A stretch of DNA of 64,000 nucleotides from Drosophila miranda (GCF_003369915.1 NC_046674.1:12338001-12402000); one strand, 5' to 3'; positions 35,385 through 48,860 are shown, counted from the first letter of the stretch. A program made the numbers and translations. The notes: generated from the sequence alone by a model not told the origin.

Positions 35385-37354
35385 GCTGAATATTAATGAT
35401 CTGCGCAGATAGCTATTCTTATAAGTCACATTTATTTCGTTGTGTTGGCCAGCTCTGGACTTCCGCGTACTTTCGATGGCTCCGACAGACTGAAGAGCCG
35501 AGAACCCAAAGCTGAATGGAATGGAGAGGCGAGGCCTGAGACCTGAGACCTTCTTTCGAGCCTGAGTGCGAATCCCCATTAGAAATACTCCACCAGAATG
35601 CTAAGTGTTCCCTCTGCTGCTCTGCTCCCCAGTATTATAGAGGTAATAATTATGGCCCATCCAAGCTAATCTTCGTGACCTTCGAAGGTAAAGAAGAAAA
35701 TCGTTTAGAGAGGTTTTTTTTAAATATGATTTTTATTTAATTTTTTTTTCGCTTTTTCTATACATTTTACAATTTCCATAAAAACGTTTTTGCATTGCGT
35801 TCGCTGTTGCTGTTGCTGTTGTTGCACACAAATGCTTATGTGGGAATATATAGTACATAAGTGTAAGGCCCAAATGAACCTTTGAGACGTGAGAGACATG
35901 TGAGAGTTGGTTGGTTTTTTTCGCGTTTTTTCCTTCTGTTTTCATCGATCGTTTTTGCCGCTGCCTTCGCGTAGGCCTACAGATTGAGTACAAAGATCGT
36001 TTCTTTTTTTGTGTGGATTTTTCCTATGTTTTTCGTTGTGGTTTTTCTTGTTTAAAATTAAGCTGCATAATTGTTTATAAATACACAATAGATGTGAAAA
36101 AAATACTAAATGCAAAAAATGAAACTAGATACAAAAGTGTCAGACTGAGAGTGAGTGAGACAGACAGAGAGACATGAGACAGTGGGAGACAGAGAGAGTG
36201 AAGGAGTGAGATATGGTGAGGCGGCGTCAGTGAGAGTGAGTGAGTCAGTGAGAGTGAGATTAAGAAGAAATAGAGACAGAATGAGTTCGTTTGGATAACA
36301 ATTATTTAGGAGATAGAATTCTGAGGGGTTGGGGGGCAGTACTACTACTACTACTAATGCACAATTACCGGCCCATCGGTTTACATCGGGTTCCATAGGG
36401 GGGTTCTCCATCAATCCATCAACCTTTCGTATTCACACAAATGTATCCCGAATGAACTGAGGCTGAGTATCAGTTCCTGTCAAACCGTTCCCCCATCCCG
36501 CAATGGCACAAGGTTCTCTGAAGAAGTGAGAGCTAGCACGCCCCAGGGCACATGGTAAGCGGGGCGTGGCAGTTTGGGGATAAAGGGGGTCACAGTTTGA
36601 CGGACACCACAAAGGCTTGGAGAGCACACAGAAAATAAAAAAGAATAAGAGACAGAAAAAGAGAGAGAGAATGGTAGAGTGGTAGAGAGAAAGAGAAAGG
36701 GGGGAAAGGAGAGCGCACAGCACATAAATATATTACAAAAGGTAGAGCTTTGAAAAATAGATAGAACCGAGTATATACTATAAATAGTGTTCTATGTACA
36801 GATCAGGGGCGGGACAGAGTAGAGGCCTTTGCTCTTGGTTTTTTCGTCCAACTCTCAGTTCTGGGCAATAGCTCTGTGCAATAGTCTGCTGGGGGGAAAT
36901 CGGTTCTGGTTAACGTTAATCATATATTATATAGTACATATCATATAAGAAAACTGGTCCTCCGTTTGTGAGTAGAGCTGCCGTTCTTCGCCAAAAAAAA
37001 AACATTGTTATCCATCATTCAATATACCTCTTCTGTGATCTGTGATCAAGTCATTCCGAATGCCAAGTCGTTATGAAATTTCTTCTCGGTTTTTCCTCTT
37101 CTGGGTATCGTTTTTCTTATCGTTTTTCCTTCGTCCATGCCATGCCAGGATCAGCCGGGTGCCGGGACGCCCTCGAAGGCGGTCCCGTGTTCTACTAAAC
37201 TCTTAGCTACACTTACTTTTTACATTTTTGTGTGATTTGATTTTTTTTTGTGGTTTTTCTTTTCTTTTCTTGTGGTTCCTATGATTCTGCTGTGGTTGCT
37301 GTTCTTGCGGATGGATGAGAGATAGAGCACCTGTGCGACTGGTCCAGCTACCGC
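35385..37354. other. Non-coding spacer with GA-rich tract
   Basis: No supported gene. 36130-36260 and 36640-36715 are strongly GAGA/GAGTGA-rich on the plus strand, which could bind GAGA factor, and lie between two cuticle genes. Confidence 0.5.
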
Positions 37355-38053
37355 TTAGTAGTGGTGCAGCAGGGGGGCGTGCGCCAGGATGGGGGCGTGC
37401 ACAACTGGTGCATGGTGGATGATCTTGGGGGCGGTCTTGTGGACGACGGCGTTGAAGCCATTGTGGTCGTCGGCGGTGTAGTCGACGGTGCGCACAGAGC
37501 CATCGGGCTCAACCAGAGAGTACTGACCTGTGAATGGGAGAATTATACGAATCTATTTAGTTTCAGATCCATCAGATCAGTAGGCAAGTTCGTGTCCTCA
37601 GTCTTTCGTTTATTTCAAATAAAAATCAAGTTTATTGCCAAAGTGCTTTGTTATGTGGCTCAAAAATGTTCGTATCCCTCCAAAATATGTATCAGAGAGC
37701 AAAACTCACCCTTCACAACATCACCATCACGCTCCTCGGCCTGCGACTTGATGTCGCCAGTGTGGGGATCCTTGATGCCATAGTTGAAGGAGTATTTGGG
37801 ATAGGCCACAGGCTCGGCATGGACGGCATGGGCCAGTACGGGCGCATGATGCACCAGCGCGGGGCCATAGTGGCCCAGCTCAATAGGGATGGCCTGGGCG
37901 GCGGCGAACAGCAGAGCGATGGCAATGAAGTACTGTATGGGTGGGAGAGAATCAGGATCAGGATCAGGATCAGGGCGAATGTTTCACTTTGAAAAAATAC
38001 TGGGGCCTGGGCGCTGTCATGGGGGGGAGGGTGGAAAAAAAACACACCTTCAT
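37355..38053 (-). CDS. RR-2 cuticular protein, 133 aa
   Basis: Exons are 38048-38053 (ATG AAG), 37710-37932 and 37355-37527, giving 133 aa. The signal peptide is [16 protein letters not shown], completed only after the first intron. An Ala/His/Val-rich stretch follows, then a canonical RR-2 domain ([19 protein letters not shown] to [15 protein letters not shown]), then a short [24 protein letters not shown] tail. The RR-2 domain is split by the second intron inside [14 protein letters not shown] (phase 1). TATATAAATA is at 38255-38264 and TCAGTT at 38227-38232, with spacing near 34 bp, which is a good developmental promoter. It resembles the Cpr62Bc/Cpr92F type of small cuticle proteins; I do not assign a locus name. 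Confidence 0.88.
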
Positions 38054-38226
38054 GTTGGGTTAGAGCACAAAAAGACAAAAAAATGGACACACGACGCGAA
38101 CACGTAGCTATCGAGGACGAAGGACTTGGCGATGGTTCCTTGTGGACTGTTGGGCACTGAGGCTGACTGTAAGGAGTTTGTCTGCTCGAGAGTGGAGGAC
38201 CGTGAATAGCACGAATTCGTAAGCTG

Positions 38227-38264
38227 AACTGATGTCTGCAACGATGACCAAAAGTATTTATATA
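38227..38264 (-). promoter_or_regulatory. TATA box and initiator of the 133-aa cuticle gene
   Basis: On the minus strand TATATAAATA (38255-38264) precedes TCAGTT (38227-38232), which matches the arthropod initiator TCAGTY. The distance from the TATA start to the initiator A is about 34 bp. The same TATATAAATA string stands upstream of the acidic-tail cuticle gene (43214-43223). Confidence 0.7.
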
Positions 38265-40080
38265 CGCGTCGGACGCCGAGTGCAACACGACTTGGTCGAC
38301 AGCGACGACGACGACGTCGACAGCAGCAGCAGCAGCAGCAAGAGATCGGTGCTGCAGCTGCCACGGATCGGGCCGGGTGGGGGAGGAGGCACAGCCAGCC
38401 AGCCATCAGTTGCAGCCGCAGTCACAGCCACAGCCACAGCGAGGTGCTGCAGTGCAGAGCCGTGTGGCAGGGCAGCCATACCACGCATGTGCCACAACAA
38501 TGATCCCCAGCTCAATCGCTAGGTGCGGCATTTGTTTGGAGAAGGCGTTTGGTGACTTAGTTTTTCCACAGGTACTCTTGGGCCTATCTACCCCGAGGAG
38601 GGGGGCGGGGGGCGCAGTCATTGAAAGCGACACTTTTGCATTGGCTCTAATGATCTAAGCTCTTTATTTATTGATTTGCCGACATAATTACGATCGGGTT
38701 TAGTCTCTTTGGCTCTGGCTGCTTTCTGGTTTTGCACGACTTGGCCAAAAAAAATTATTATTACCATATCTGTGGCAATCAAACGGGGCGTCGTTATAAT
38801 TACCACGCCAACAACAACAACAACAACAACAGCAGCAACACAACGAGCCACAACAAAAAACTCGAGCCGCAACTTGCGTATTTTTCATGCCACGCAATTT
38901 GTTGCCTGACATTTTTGTGCCCGACTTCGGTTTATTACTGCCACAATCGGGAGAACTTTGTCCGGGGAGAGCTGTGTGTGTGCCAGAGGAATTTTCGGTG
39001 TTGGCAAATAGTTTGACTCGAATCAAATGCTGCTCAATCAATATTCTCTCTGTGGCATGAGACAAATTCGTATGGAGAACGAAAGGCAAATGTTGTGAGA
39101 TGAGAAATGATAGATGCTGATGGAATTTTGTTGAGAGATACTCTTATGATGATATGATATAATCAACAATTATTGCTGATACTCTCTCTGCCTTGAGCTC
39201 TGCTCTGGCTTCAACCTCTCAAGACATCCTCTTATTGTATTGAATGATTAGCTATGAATGATCGTAGATACTTCAATGATGGGAGTTTCTACCCACAGGA
39301 GAGGTTCTGACCTGTTCTGTTTAAGCTCCAATGACATCTTAGCAGTCATTCGTTGACACTTTATCTTAGAGAGTTTTAGGCAACACCCACGACAAGCTCC
39401 AAAAAAGCAGCAACAAAAACCAACCCAAACAAACAATTCTGCCATGACATATCAGAAAATTATGATTGTATCTTATAAAACACACACAAGTGCCCATTAA
39501 ATGGTGAGGCTCGGGGAACTCGCGGCCCAGCCAGCAGTACAGAAGTGCAGACTATGGGAAAAAATTGGATGTTTGTCTTGTGGCGGCGGCAGTGGAGGTG
39601 CAAAATGAGTTGGCCAGAAACGAAGCGAAACTAAACGAAACGAAACAAGCCAAAAGTGGTCACAAATCGCACTATAAAAGATCTGTGGATAGAGCCTGGC
39701 TCTATGTCTGGGCCTGGCCATTAGCATGTGGCATGGAGATGGAGATGGAGAGCGAAGACAAAGACACAGAATCGACTTACATAAAATGGCTTTAAAGGCG
39801 ACACATTTACACGGCTGGCCGAAAATCGCTCGAAAACAATTGTGGCCGAAAATGCAAACAGTCACAGTCACAGCCACCGCCACCGCCACCGCCATCGCCA
39901 GAAAAACCTCCGACTCGTTAGAGGCGGAGGAGCGGGCAGGCTGGGAAACAAGTTGGCCACGTCACGATCGCACTTTGACAGAGAGCCAGCCAGCCAGGAG
40001 TTGGAGTTGGCCCGAAAGCAGCGGCGGGCAGAGCGCGGGCTCCAGGGGCAGAGCTTAGGAGCTCCCCTTAGGAGCTGGGT

Positions 40081-40111
<31 letters not shown>

Positions 40112-42261
40112 GTCAGCGGACAAGACAGTTGGAAAACCGAAATGACTTCAACAAGCTTTGTCTTTGTCTTCGGCTCGGATCTGCTGGGGTCTGTTTTCCG
40201 ATCGATGATTGCGCAATGGTATCTCTCGCAGACCCCTCAAAGCGACATTTCTTGATCGATGGCGGGAGTACTTGCAATCGTCGTTTTGCATGCGTTAATT
40301 GCACTTGTCCACGCATGACCCTCCCTCCCTGCTCCTCCCCCCTTGGGCAATTCAATATGTTTCGCAGCTTAACCTGAGATTTATTATATTTATGGCTTCG
40401 ACTGTCGATAAGTAGAACAAACTTTTTATCTTGATTTACGAGTATGCCCGCAAATCTGGCAGTTTGTTTGCCTATGTTTGGACAATGGTTTGTCGTGGGA
40501 GGAAGGCAGCGGGGGCGGGCAGCAGATCTATTAAGCTGAACATTTAAACGCACTTTGCATGGAAGGAAGTATCCTGCAGTTGATGGGGTATATAGGGCTG
40601 GTGCAGACTTTGTTCCACGAGTAATTATCGGAGGGGGAAATAATTATAAATACATTGATTCGTAGGGGCTTCCTTTTTCTTCCAAATGTGATAGAACCAA
40701 ACTTCAACCCACTCTTACTAGTCATCTGCCTGGTCGACACCCTTTTGCCGACCCGTTCCCCCTGATGTTTAACCATTGGCTTAAATGACTTGACAGTTAT
40801 AGATTTGTGCCTTGATTTATGCAGTAGGCAAAGCAGTTTTTGTTGCTGTTTCTTATTCATGATTGAGACCTGAAGGCCTTGCGGGTCGCTCAGGCCATGG
40901 CATGGGCTTTATCTCTGGCTGGACAATGGCCCGGAGCGGGATACGGGTACGGTGCCCATTAGAAAGTCACTGCAGCGAATGCATGTAATTCAAAGCGTTG
41001 CACAACGCTGCGTATGCGTAACGTGCCATATCCGGTTGGGGTCTCTAGGGATTATGCAAGCTGTGCACTTCCGAAATGTCATGCGAAACCCTTGGGGAAA
41101 CAGTGGGGGAAGTGCAAAGCGGATCTGCAGGCCTCCAATTACTGGGGAAAACAGGCAGCACAGCACTGGCAGTCTATCAACTAATTAAAACATTTCGAGT
41201 GCGAAATTCTTGCACGTCCGTGACTGGCGCGCGCTAACCAGCCTTCAGCCTTCAGTCTTGCCTTTGATTTTTGGCTATAGTCTTTCATTCTATGCCGCTG
41301 AGCGCGGGAGGGGTGGGGGGGGGGGGGGCATAGGAGCAGCAAGAGGCAGGACCATTAGTGGGCCATAAGTTGGCTGTCAATTAGCCCGATCCGACTGCGT
41401 CTCCGTCTGCTTTTTCGACCGCGGCTGCCAACCCAATTTTGTCGGCGACTCAATTGTGAGATTACCGACTCCATTTGGCCAGCATCAGACATTGCAGCAT
41501 TATTACCGCATCGCTGGCAAAACCAGACGTCGTTTGATCCACTTTCCACTAACCCACTCAAAGAGTATGCCCCTCTGCCACTCCACGCCCGTCCACTCCT
41601 CTCATGCTGCTTTGATTTTCGCACATTTAATGCGATTTTGCGCATTTGCGCGTTTGAAATTAAGCGAGTGACGAAATGGAACCACAACCAGAGCCCGAGC
41701 CCGAGCCAGAGCCAGAGCCACTCGAAGACACACACGCACCACAAGTTGAGCGTACACGCAGCGGGGAAAATAGATTTTCTGAGCTTGCAGCAAACTTGCA
41801 TGTCCATCGCATTGGCCTGACAGTCTGCTCTACTCCGCTCCGCTCTGCTTGATTGAGTCCATGCGAAAATGAAATCGAAATTGAATCAAAATCGGAGTCC
41901 AAATCTGAGTTCGAGTCCGAGTCCGAGTCCATGTCGGAGCTGAAGCTGGAGCACACGCTTCACTGGCCGATGTCCACTGGCGCCATGTCCATGACGTTGA
42001 TGTGGTGCCGGTGGTTACGCAAAGGCATTCCCACACTCCTCCATCCATTGCTGGATATTTCAATTAGTGTTTTATTCAGAGCTCTTGCTTTTGTTGCGGG
42101 TCACAGTTGGGGGATTATGCAAAGTCTAAGGATCCCCGTTCGAATCTGCAGTTTGTGCGAGTATTTAGTCTGGTATATTTTTGGTATATCACAAAAAAAA
42201 AAAATAAAAAAATATAACATATAGATATAGCTTATAGATAGGGATTCCTTCTGCTGAGAAT
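38265..42261. other. Non-coding spacer
   Basis: About 4 kb with microsatellites: AGC at 38320-38342, AAC at 38812-38832, a CCGCCA run near 39876-39890, GTTAGTTG repeats at about 40080-40115 and GAGCC-type hexamers at 41690-41722. No reliable coding frame is present. Confidence 0.5.
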
Positions 42262-43008
42262 CTAATACTCTTCGCTGCTCTCCTGCTGCTGACTGTGAGC
42301 ATCGGCCTCGTCGTAGCCCTCCTCGCTGCTGCCCTCGTACTCCTGATGGTCGCCGCCACCCTCCTCGTCTTCATCTCCTCCTCCCTCCTTCTCCTTCTCC
42401 TTGTCCTCTCCGTCGCCCTCGCCATCTGCCTCGTCGTAGTCCTCGTGCACCTTGTAGTGGCCATTGTCCTGCTCTTCTTCGTCACCAGCAGCGCTCTCAT
42501 GTCTCACCTGTTCGTCCACCGATGCACCACCACCGCCTCCACTCGATCCGCCTTCAGCATCGCCATGGCCGTGCAACGTTTTCACACCATTCGTGATAAC
42601 CTCCGCCTGGAAGCCATTGGCATCGTCGGCGGTGTATTTAACCACACGCAAGGTGCCATCAGGATCGACTACGCTGTGTGGATTCCGTGACGTTAATGAA
42701 TGCGCTGACAAGTTGTTCCCCCAATTCACCAACCTGTAGACCTACCTGTAGACGCCCCGCACCTCGTCGCCGTTGCGCGTCTCTTTGCGGTTCTGCAGCA
42801 CACGCGTCTTGCCATCTTCGACGCCATAGGCGAAGCTGTACTCGGGCCGTGCCACATAATCGGTGCGTCCGTTGTGGACCGTCACCAGGCGCTCTGGCCC
42901 CGCCACCGGACCCTCGAAGCGCGTGTAGGAATAGCCGACGGCCGAGCACACGCCAATCATTCCGAGTCCCACAATTAGCCCCAGCAGCGTGTGGCAGGCG
43001 CGTGCCAT
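42262..43008 (-). CDS. Cuticular protein with RR domain and strongly acidic C-terminal tail
   Basis: Exon 1 is 42746-43008 and exon 2 is 42262-42673, giving 224 aa. The join TACAG|GTAGGT ... CACAG|CGTAGTC restores GVYSVVDPDGTLRVVKYTAD, the hallmark RR end. An in-frame ATG at 43092 would add 28 residues (MKRRR...); I chose 43008 because MARACHTLLGLIVGLGMIGV starts a normal signal peptide. The RR domain spans about 51-118 (PEYSFAYGVEDGKT onward). After it come a Gly run and then about 95 residues dominated by Glu, Asp, Gly and Ser, ending SSEEY. Such a polyanionic tail is unusual among cuticle proteins and suggests calcium or cation binding or resilin-like hydration. A TATATAAATA box lies at 43214-43223. 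Confidence 0.82.
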
Positions 43009-43223
43009 CTTCCCCGATGCAACACGGAAGCCGAAACAAGTTCCCGCTCCCGCTCCAGCTCCCGTCTCCGTAGTTACGCGTCGCCTCTTCATGGCTCTGC
43101 TGATTTATGGATTGTTTGGCGGGTTTTCGGTTGTATTTCGAGAGGAGTTCAATCCTCTGCAGCGGCCGCGTTCGATTCTCGCATACTAAGCGTGAAATAT
43201 GGCACTTGTTCAATATTTATATA

Positions 43224-44137
43224 GGCATCGATCGAGCCCTGGGTAGTATCCCTCCGATGTCCCTCCGAATGTGGCCACAAACATTTCGTCTGGCTAAGTA
43301 TTTCCGCGAAATTATGCGCTTCATCAGTCAAGTGGAACTGCTGGCCAGAGCCCCACGGATGCGATGCGGTCAGCCGGTGACGTTGTGCCCCGATCAGCAA
43401 ATTGCATAAAAATGTACACAACCCTTCCCATGACGTCACTGATTTTTATGAGCCAATAAATTGCAGGGAAAATAGCAAGGGAAAACAGACGAGCTGTTTT
43501 GAGCTGGGTTTTGAGGAGCGGTTCGTGTCAGTTCATTAAAAACGTGTTTAAATGCCATGATCTCTGATTGACCATCGCACATCGCCTTCATCTCCGTACA
43601 GCAGACAATCCCCCAATCCCCGAATCCCCCTGGCTACTCAATTTGTTCAGCTTGAAAATCGCTTTAAGTGCGTTCAGTTTTCCAGCCACGAAAATCGAAC
43701 ATGGAACCACTGCTGATGGCCAAGATAAGCCACCTCCGCGGAGCAGACGCAGCTGCATTCGAGTTGAAGCTTTGACCTTTTTTCGAGGGTTTTGACAACC
43801 AACAAAAAACAAAAAAGGCAGCCAAAATATGGCTATTATTTCGGCTACTTCTAATTTATAAGCAACGCGCATTGGCTGCCATTGTTGCTGCCCCGTTGCC
43901 CGGCTGCATGGAGTTCGAGTGCTTTGCGGCATGAAAAATGCATATATCATTGGCCTCTGGTACTTGGCGGCAGTTTGTTGTGCCCCTTAAACAGTAGTCA
44001 ATGGATAGGGAGGGGGTGAGGGGATGAGGGTGCCACCTCAGCAGAGGAGGAGGCACTAGAGGACTGGCTATCGTGGGAAAGCCCGCTGTCCGTATATGTG
44101 TGCGGAAAGCGTCGCTTAATTACCCACATTACACAAA

Positions 44138-44168
<31 letters not shown>

Positions 44169-47100
44169 TATGGCCATGTCTATGGCTGTTGGCTGACTCG
44201 ATGGTAAGCTGGTGGCTGTGGCAACAAGAATCGCACATGGATCGGTGGCTATTGCTCATTGCGAATCTCTTTTGGCTGCCATTAACGTAATTAAGACGCA
44301 GTTCGTTGCCCAAGTCTTTCGTTTTGCCCTTTACGGGCTGAAGCAAAATGTGTCACTGCATTATGACTCCATCTCCAACACTCCAGTGCCGCAATGCAAA
44401 TGTCTCGGCAGATCGCAGGTCTATTAGGAGCAGATCTCAGCCACATGCCACCGAATCATGTGTTGCCTAAATAGTAGTCGCTCGCTCGCCTCTCTCTCCT
44501 TCTCCTGCTCTCACTATTTTTCTCCCCCTCTCTAAGATCTCTGGCCAGATAAATTGCACATGGTGTTCATGGTGCCTCCGGTACTCCCCCTCCGGCTACA
44601 TTTCTATGGCGGATTATGTAAGGCCTCCATCTTCTGCTCCCCTGGCTAGACCCATTTTCAGACGGGACTGGGACTGGGACTGGACCTGAACAGCCGCCAC
44701 TGCTCTGGTTGAACTAGCTTTGCTTTTCGTTTCATTTTTATTTGCACTCCTTATTGCAACAGCACTCACTCACTCACTCTCACACACTCACACCTAATGA
44801 AAATGAAAATTAAAAGCGAAATGAGTCAAATTTGATTCAAGGCGGTAGGCAGTGGAATTTCCATTCAATCAATAGGTTTGTTTTCTCAAAAGCAAAACGC
44901 GCAAAAATGCGTCGAATTAGTTGCCACAAATATTGTTTAGTGTACACGAATATTTTTTTTCCATCATGATTTGTGCATCTCGTTTGGTAGCCCTCCACCT
45001 GGGCAATGTCTGGTCGAATCGACATTCTCGGACACGGAAGCTGAATCGATTCGCTGAATCCGAGAATCCATACCCATCCTTCGGCATCCAGAAGGGACCT
45101 TTAATAAACGTTTATGGAGGGAATAAAAGGTTGAAAATCCGTCGTAATATGTCCCCAATGTCATATGTTCGGGCTAAAGCTTTCGCCCGGAATCAAAGAT
45201 CACGCTGAAAGAGAAAAAGTTGTTCGCTTCCATTTGTGGTTTGCCGATTGATGGACTGATTGATGCGGATCGCCTCACCACCTGGTCTGGTCTGGTCTGG
45301 CCGATTCCATTGATGATTGGCAATTAAAATTGCATCTGATGCATGGATTAGCTCACGTCTGATACGTGCGGCACGCTGCTGCTGCGCTCTGACCCATATC
45401 GATGGTGGTGCTGCACCGTGCTGCAGAGCCGGCTTGCCGCGTATGTTGGTCAGTGGTGCGATTGCCAGACCGGGTTGCTGCCGTGCTTCTGCTGCTGCTG
45501 CTGCTGCTAGCACCATGACATGGCAAATGGCTACCGGTTCGCTTTGCGTCGTTCAGTTGTGGCCCATTTCTGGCATAGACATAGACTCGCGGCTTTCCTC
45601 CACTTCTGCCTTGGTTTTTGGCTCTATATTTGCTACAGGCAAATTAGTCAAATGGCAACAATTATATAATAATCTAGTTATATTTAACCGAGTGTCCAGC
45701 CAAGAAGTGGGCGTTGCATGTTTTCCTTTCACTTTTTCGTCTCCTGGAGAGCCGCCGCCAGAGAGACCAACAGCTGCTCCACTGCCAGGATATATATCAA
45801 AAAGCACGATTATACAATGGCCCAAACACCGCACAGCCGAACAGGCGAACAGCCGCTGAGCGGCATGTAATTCTTGGCCAAGTCTGCAAACAACTCCAAA
45901 CAATTGCCTGGCCAGCCAGTGGTCTGGTCTCTAAGAGTATATTCTCCGATCTCAGCTTTTCAATTGAGACATTATTCAATTTGTGACAATCGCGAGAACC
46001 GCAAACCAAAAACGAAACGAAAACTGAAACAATTAACAGCATTTCGGCGATTTCCCAAAGCGATGTTCTAATTTTCGTGGAAACAGAAACATTTTCTGTT
46101 CGTTGGTCTCTCTTTTTCGGGGTCCAAAGTTGTGAACTGAACATTTAATGAGCACCAAAATCGTAAATTTAATTTATATCGTTTTCTAGGCTTTTTGTCA
46201 GACGACAAATTTCGTAATTTTTTCTTTTGGTTTTTTTTTTGTTGGTTTTTTGTTTTTGGCTGTAGATTCGTGTAAACTATGCCGACTCAGCATGGAGGCA
46301 TGGTGGAATGGTGGAATGGAGGCAGCTTGAAGCATGGCCCGGGTCCCAGTTGCATGTCAAAGGCGCATGAAACGCCGCCAGCCTGCCACAAGAATCAAAT
46401 GACACTCGGCCTGGTCAAAAAAAAACAAACACACACACAAAAACACAAAACAAACGTATGTACTCGTATCTATGCAGAGAGTATGATATATCCAAAAGAC
46501 TCGCAGTGTGTAGCCTTAATTGGCACCTCGACACTTGGCCAGGAGTCGCAGTCGCAGTCGCAGTCGCACTCGCAGTCGCAGTCGCACTCGCAGTCGCAGT
46601 CGCCTGCTGGTGGGCGCTGTGTAGGTGCACTTGATGGTGTCCCCCCGTTTGAGGCCTGTGTGAAAAATTTATGTTCTGCTCGGGTTTATTTCCACCAACA
46701 CTGTCGATAGTGGCATTTGTTGCTTAACCCGCGTTTTCGCACATTCAAACACCGTCTTGGCCAGGCGCTCGACAGCACTGGGGAGCTGATATTGGTAATG
46801 GCAGTGGCGGTGACGGTGATGGTGGCGGTAGCGCTTTATGATTAAGTATCTCAGGCAATGATCACGCAATGAATATTGACATGACTTACGCATGTTACGC
46901 ATACGAATTGATGGGGGGCGAAAGATATGCACATGTGTATGGGTTTTTTTCGGATCAATAAAGATGGAAAGAACAGCTGGAAGATGCCACACCTCTCATT
47001 CCAACTTTGGCCCAGAAATGTCAGCGATTATCGAAGAATTTCATTAGCTGCACCCTCTCCAACATCCAAAAGTCGAATACAAGCAATTTCGAGCGGCTTA

Positions 47101-47930
47101 ATCGTTTTAGAAGAGCCCGCCCACCTCCAAACCATATGCAAAACACTGAAAACCAATTTCCAATTTTAAAGCTCAATAAGTCAATTAAAAATGCGCATTC
47201 AGAGTTCAGTTCCACAAGCAAACTCGTACTCGTACAACAGTCCCAACATCTGTAAACCGATTGATTGTAATGACTTGGCCTAAAGATCATAATTATCAGT
47301 GGTTGCTACCGCAGGCAGCAGCACAAGCAGCAGCAGCAGCACCAGCATCAGCAATAAAACATATCGTTAATTAAACACACAATCAGCGGTGCAATGCGAT
47401 GCGGAGAGGAGTGCAGAGAACCCACAATAATTGGCGTTTATTAAGAGAAGGCGAAAGCCAATGGTAATTGACATTTAAGGCAATTCATTAACGCGGCAAA
47501 CACATCTGTGCGGCTGCGGCCTGAGCAAGCCAACTGACCAACAAAAAAACTGTGGATAATCATGCACCAGATTTGTGGAAATCTGTTTTTCACATGCCCG
47601 ACTTAAAAATGCTGTCTTGAAGTTTGCTGTTGTTTTCTTTTTCCTACGAATTTGCATACGCGACGACAACGGCGCCAAAGTTTAGGCACAGTTCTTTCCA
47701 CTCGCAGTTCCCAGAGACGCAGACGGGCTTAGAGTTTTTGGGGGCTCGAGTTGTGCTAGCAGCAATCACTGTTACATGCATAAATCAGCTTAATTGCTGT
47801 ATTTAAATTCTAAACTTGGAGTGCGTGGACGGTCTTATAGTTGATTTTGGTTCAAGTTATAATTTATGCATGAATTTACTTTTTCAGTCAGCCACTGATT
47901 AGTGTTTGACCATCTGATTGGCATTGCTTC
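43224..47930. other. Non-coding spacer before the tandem duplication
   Basis: No supported gene over 4.7 kb. It holds CTG runs (44139-44170, 45488-45510), a CAGTCG hexamer tract (46546-46605) and AT-rich DNA. Open frames in the region are short and overlap on both strands. Confidence 0.5.
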
Positions 47931-48114
47931 GATGCAAATTTGTTTTGAAAGTATACATATAAACTTTATTGGATGGTAGAAAATCTTGTTTATATCAACT
48001 GGCAGTTTCAAATCAAATTTAAATTTATCAGTGCTGCTAAACGTTTGAATAGGGTATAAAGAAGTCCATCGGCTGAAAGGAAGGTAGTGTTCAAATGACA
48101 TAACATTTAGTACC

Positions 48115-48205
48115 CACTGCCTTGACCTTATTTGTTTAAGCCTTATTTTGGACACCATCCAATAAAATGGAGTACTCAAAAAAAGCATAGATTGTAGCAG
48201 AGTAT
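48115..48205 (+). repeat. Dispersed repeat, copy D
   Basis: CCACTGCCTTGACCTTATTTGTTTAA, CCATCCAATAAAATGGAGTACT and later blocks match the family seen at 774-867. The duplicated counterpart is at about 51931-52021. It lies just before a GTATATTT cluster (48268-48345). Confidence 0.6.
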
Positions 48206-48574
48206 TAAAATACTCTCCACGGAAATTATGAATCTTGAAGAATTTTAGCGCATCACAGGTGAAAGAATCGGTATATTTACGGTATATTTCAAAATTAGAC
48301 GGTATATTTCTGAGGGTCAGACCGTACCTTTTATCGACCAATGTACCAAATTTAGCGCCATTTCCCAGGCCACATCGAATCAGCATCGAATTCATGATAG
48401 ATTGGCATCAATATCTTATTTTTTCCAAACATTTCGGAGAAAAGTACTTCAAAAAGTGCAGAACGGAATATCATATGAGATAAAAACGGACAAAACTTTT
48501 GTTAAAACTGACACAACATGTAGTAAATAAGTAGGAAATATGTAGTTAGCGTGTAGTTACCATGCAAAATATAA

Positions 48575-48690
48575 TTGGAAATTGTTGCTAGCCTTTTTAG
48601 TTTATTTTATTATTTAATAAACAATCCAATAAAGATGGGTACTTAAAATTTGCCAGTCTTGTAGGAAGTTGATTCATTAAACTTATGCGT
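48575..48690 (+). repeat. Dispersed repeat, copy E
   Basis: The blocks AACAATCCAATAAA, GGTACTTAAAA, CAGTCTTGTAGGAAGTTGATTCATTAAAC match the family. Its closest partner in the window is the minus-strand copy near 60765-60895, which shares CTTGTAG-AAATTGATTCATTAAAC. The duplicated counterpart is near 52387-52502. Confidence 0.6.
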
Positions 48691-48724
48691 CAGTATAATT
48701 TTGGATATTTTGTAACTGTGACGT

Positions 48725-48770
48725 ATTTTTGGTATATTTCTAAGGGTCAGACCGTATAACTTATCGATAA
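48725..48770 (+). promoter_or_regulatory. GTATATTT box and DRE, promoter of duplicated gene copy 1
   Basis: TTTTTGGTATATTTCTAAGGGTCAGACCG leads to a perfect DRE TATCGATA at 48762-48769, 92 bp before the start codon. An older-looking cassette with the same GAGGGTCAGACCG core but a broken DRE (TTATCGACC) lies at 48268-48345. Confidence 0.65.
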
Positions 48771-48860
48771 ATCCTCTGCTTGCGCGGCATGAAAGCAAAT
48801 AATTGTCAAGTCAAGAATTGTTAATAAATTTACAAAAATTCGTGCAATTAAAGCACTAAA

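Noticed and set aside
42100..42160. tRNA-like T-loop string GTTCGAATC
   Set aside because: No matching A-box, acceptor stem or anticodon arm could be folded around it.
46546..46605. Regular short repeat tract that might suggest a CRISPR-like array
   Set aside because: It is a 6-bp microsatellite with no spacers, in a eukaryotic genome.
47835..48395. 186-codon minus-strand frame upstream of the duplicated gene
   Set aside because: It consists of the dispersed repeat and promoter cassette read backwards; the duplicated copy (51710-52207) has a different end set by the breakpoint.
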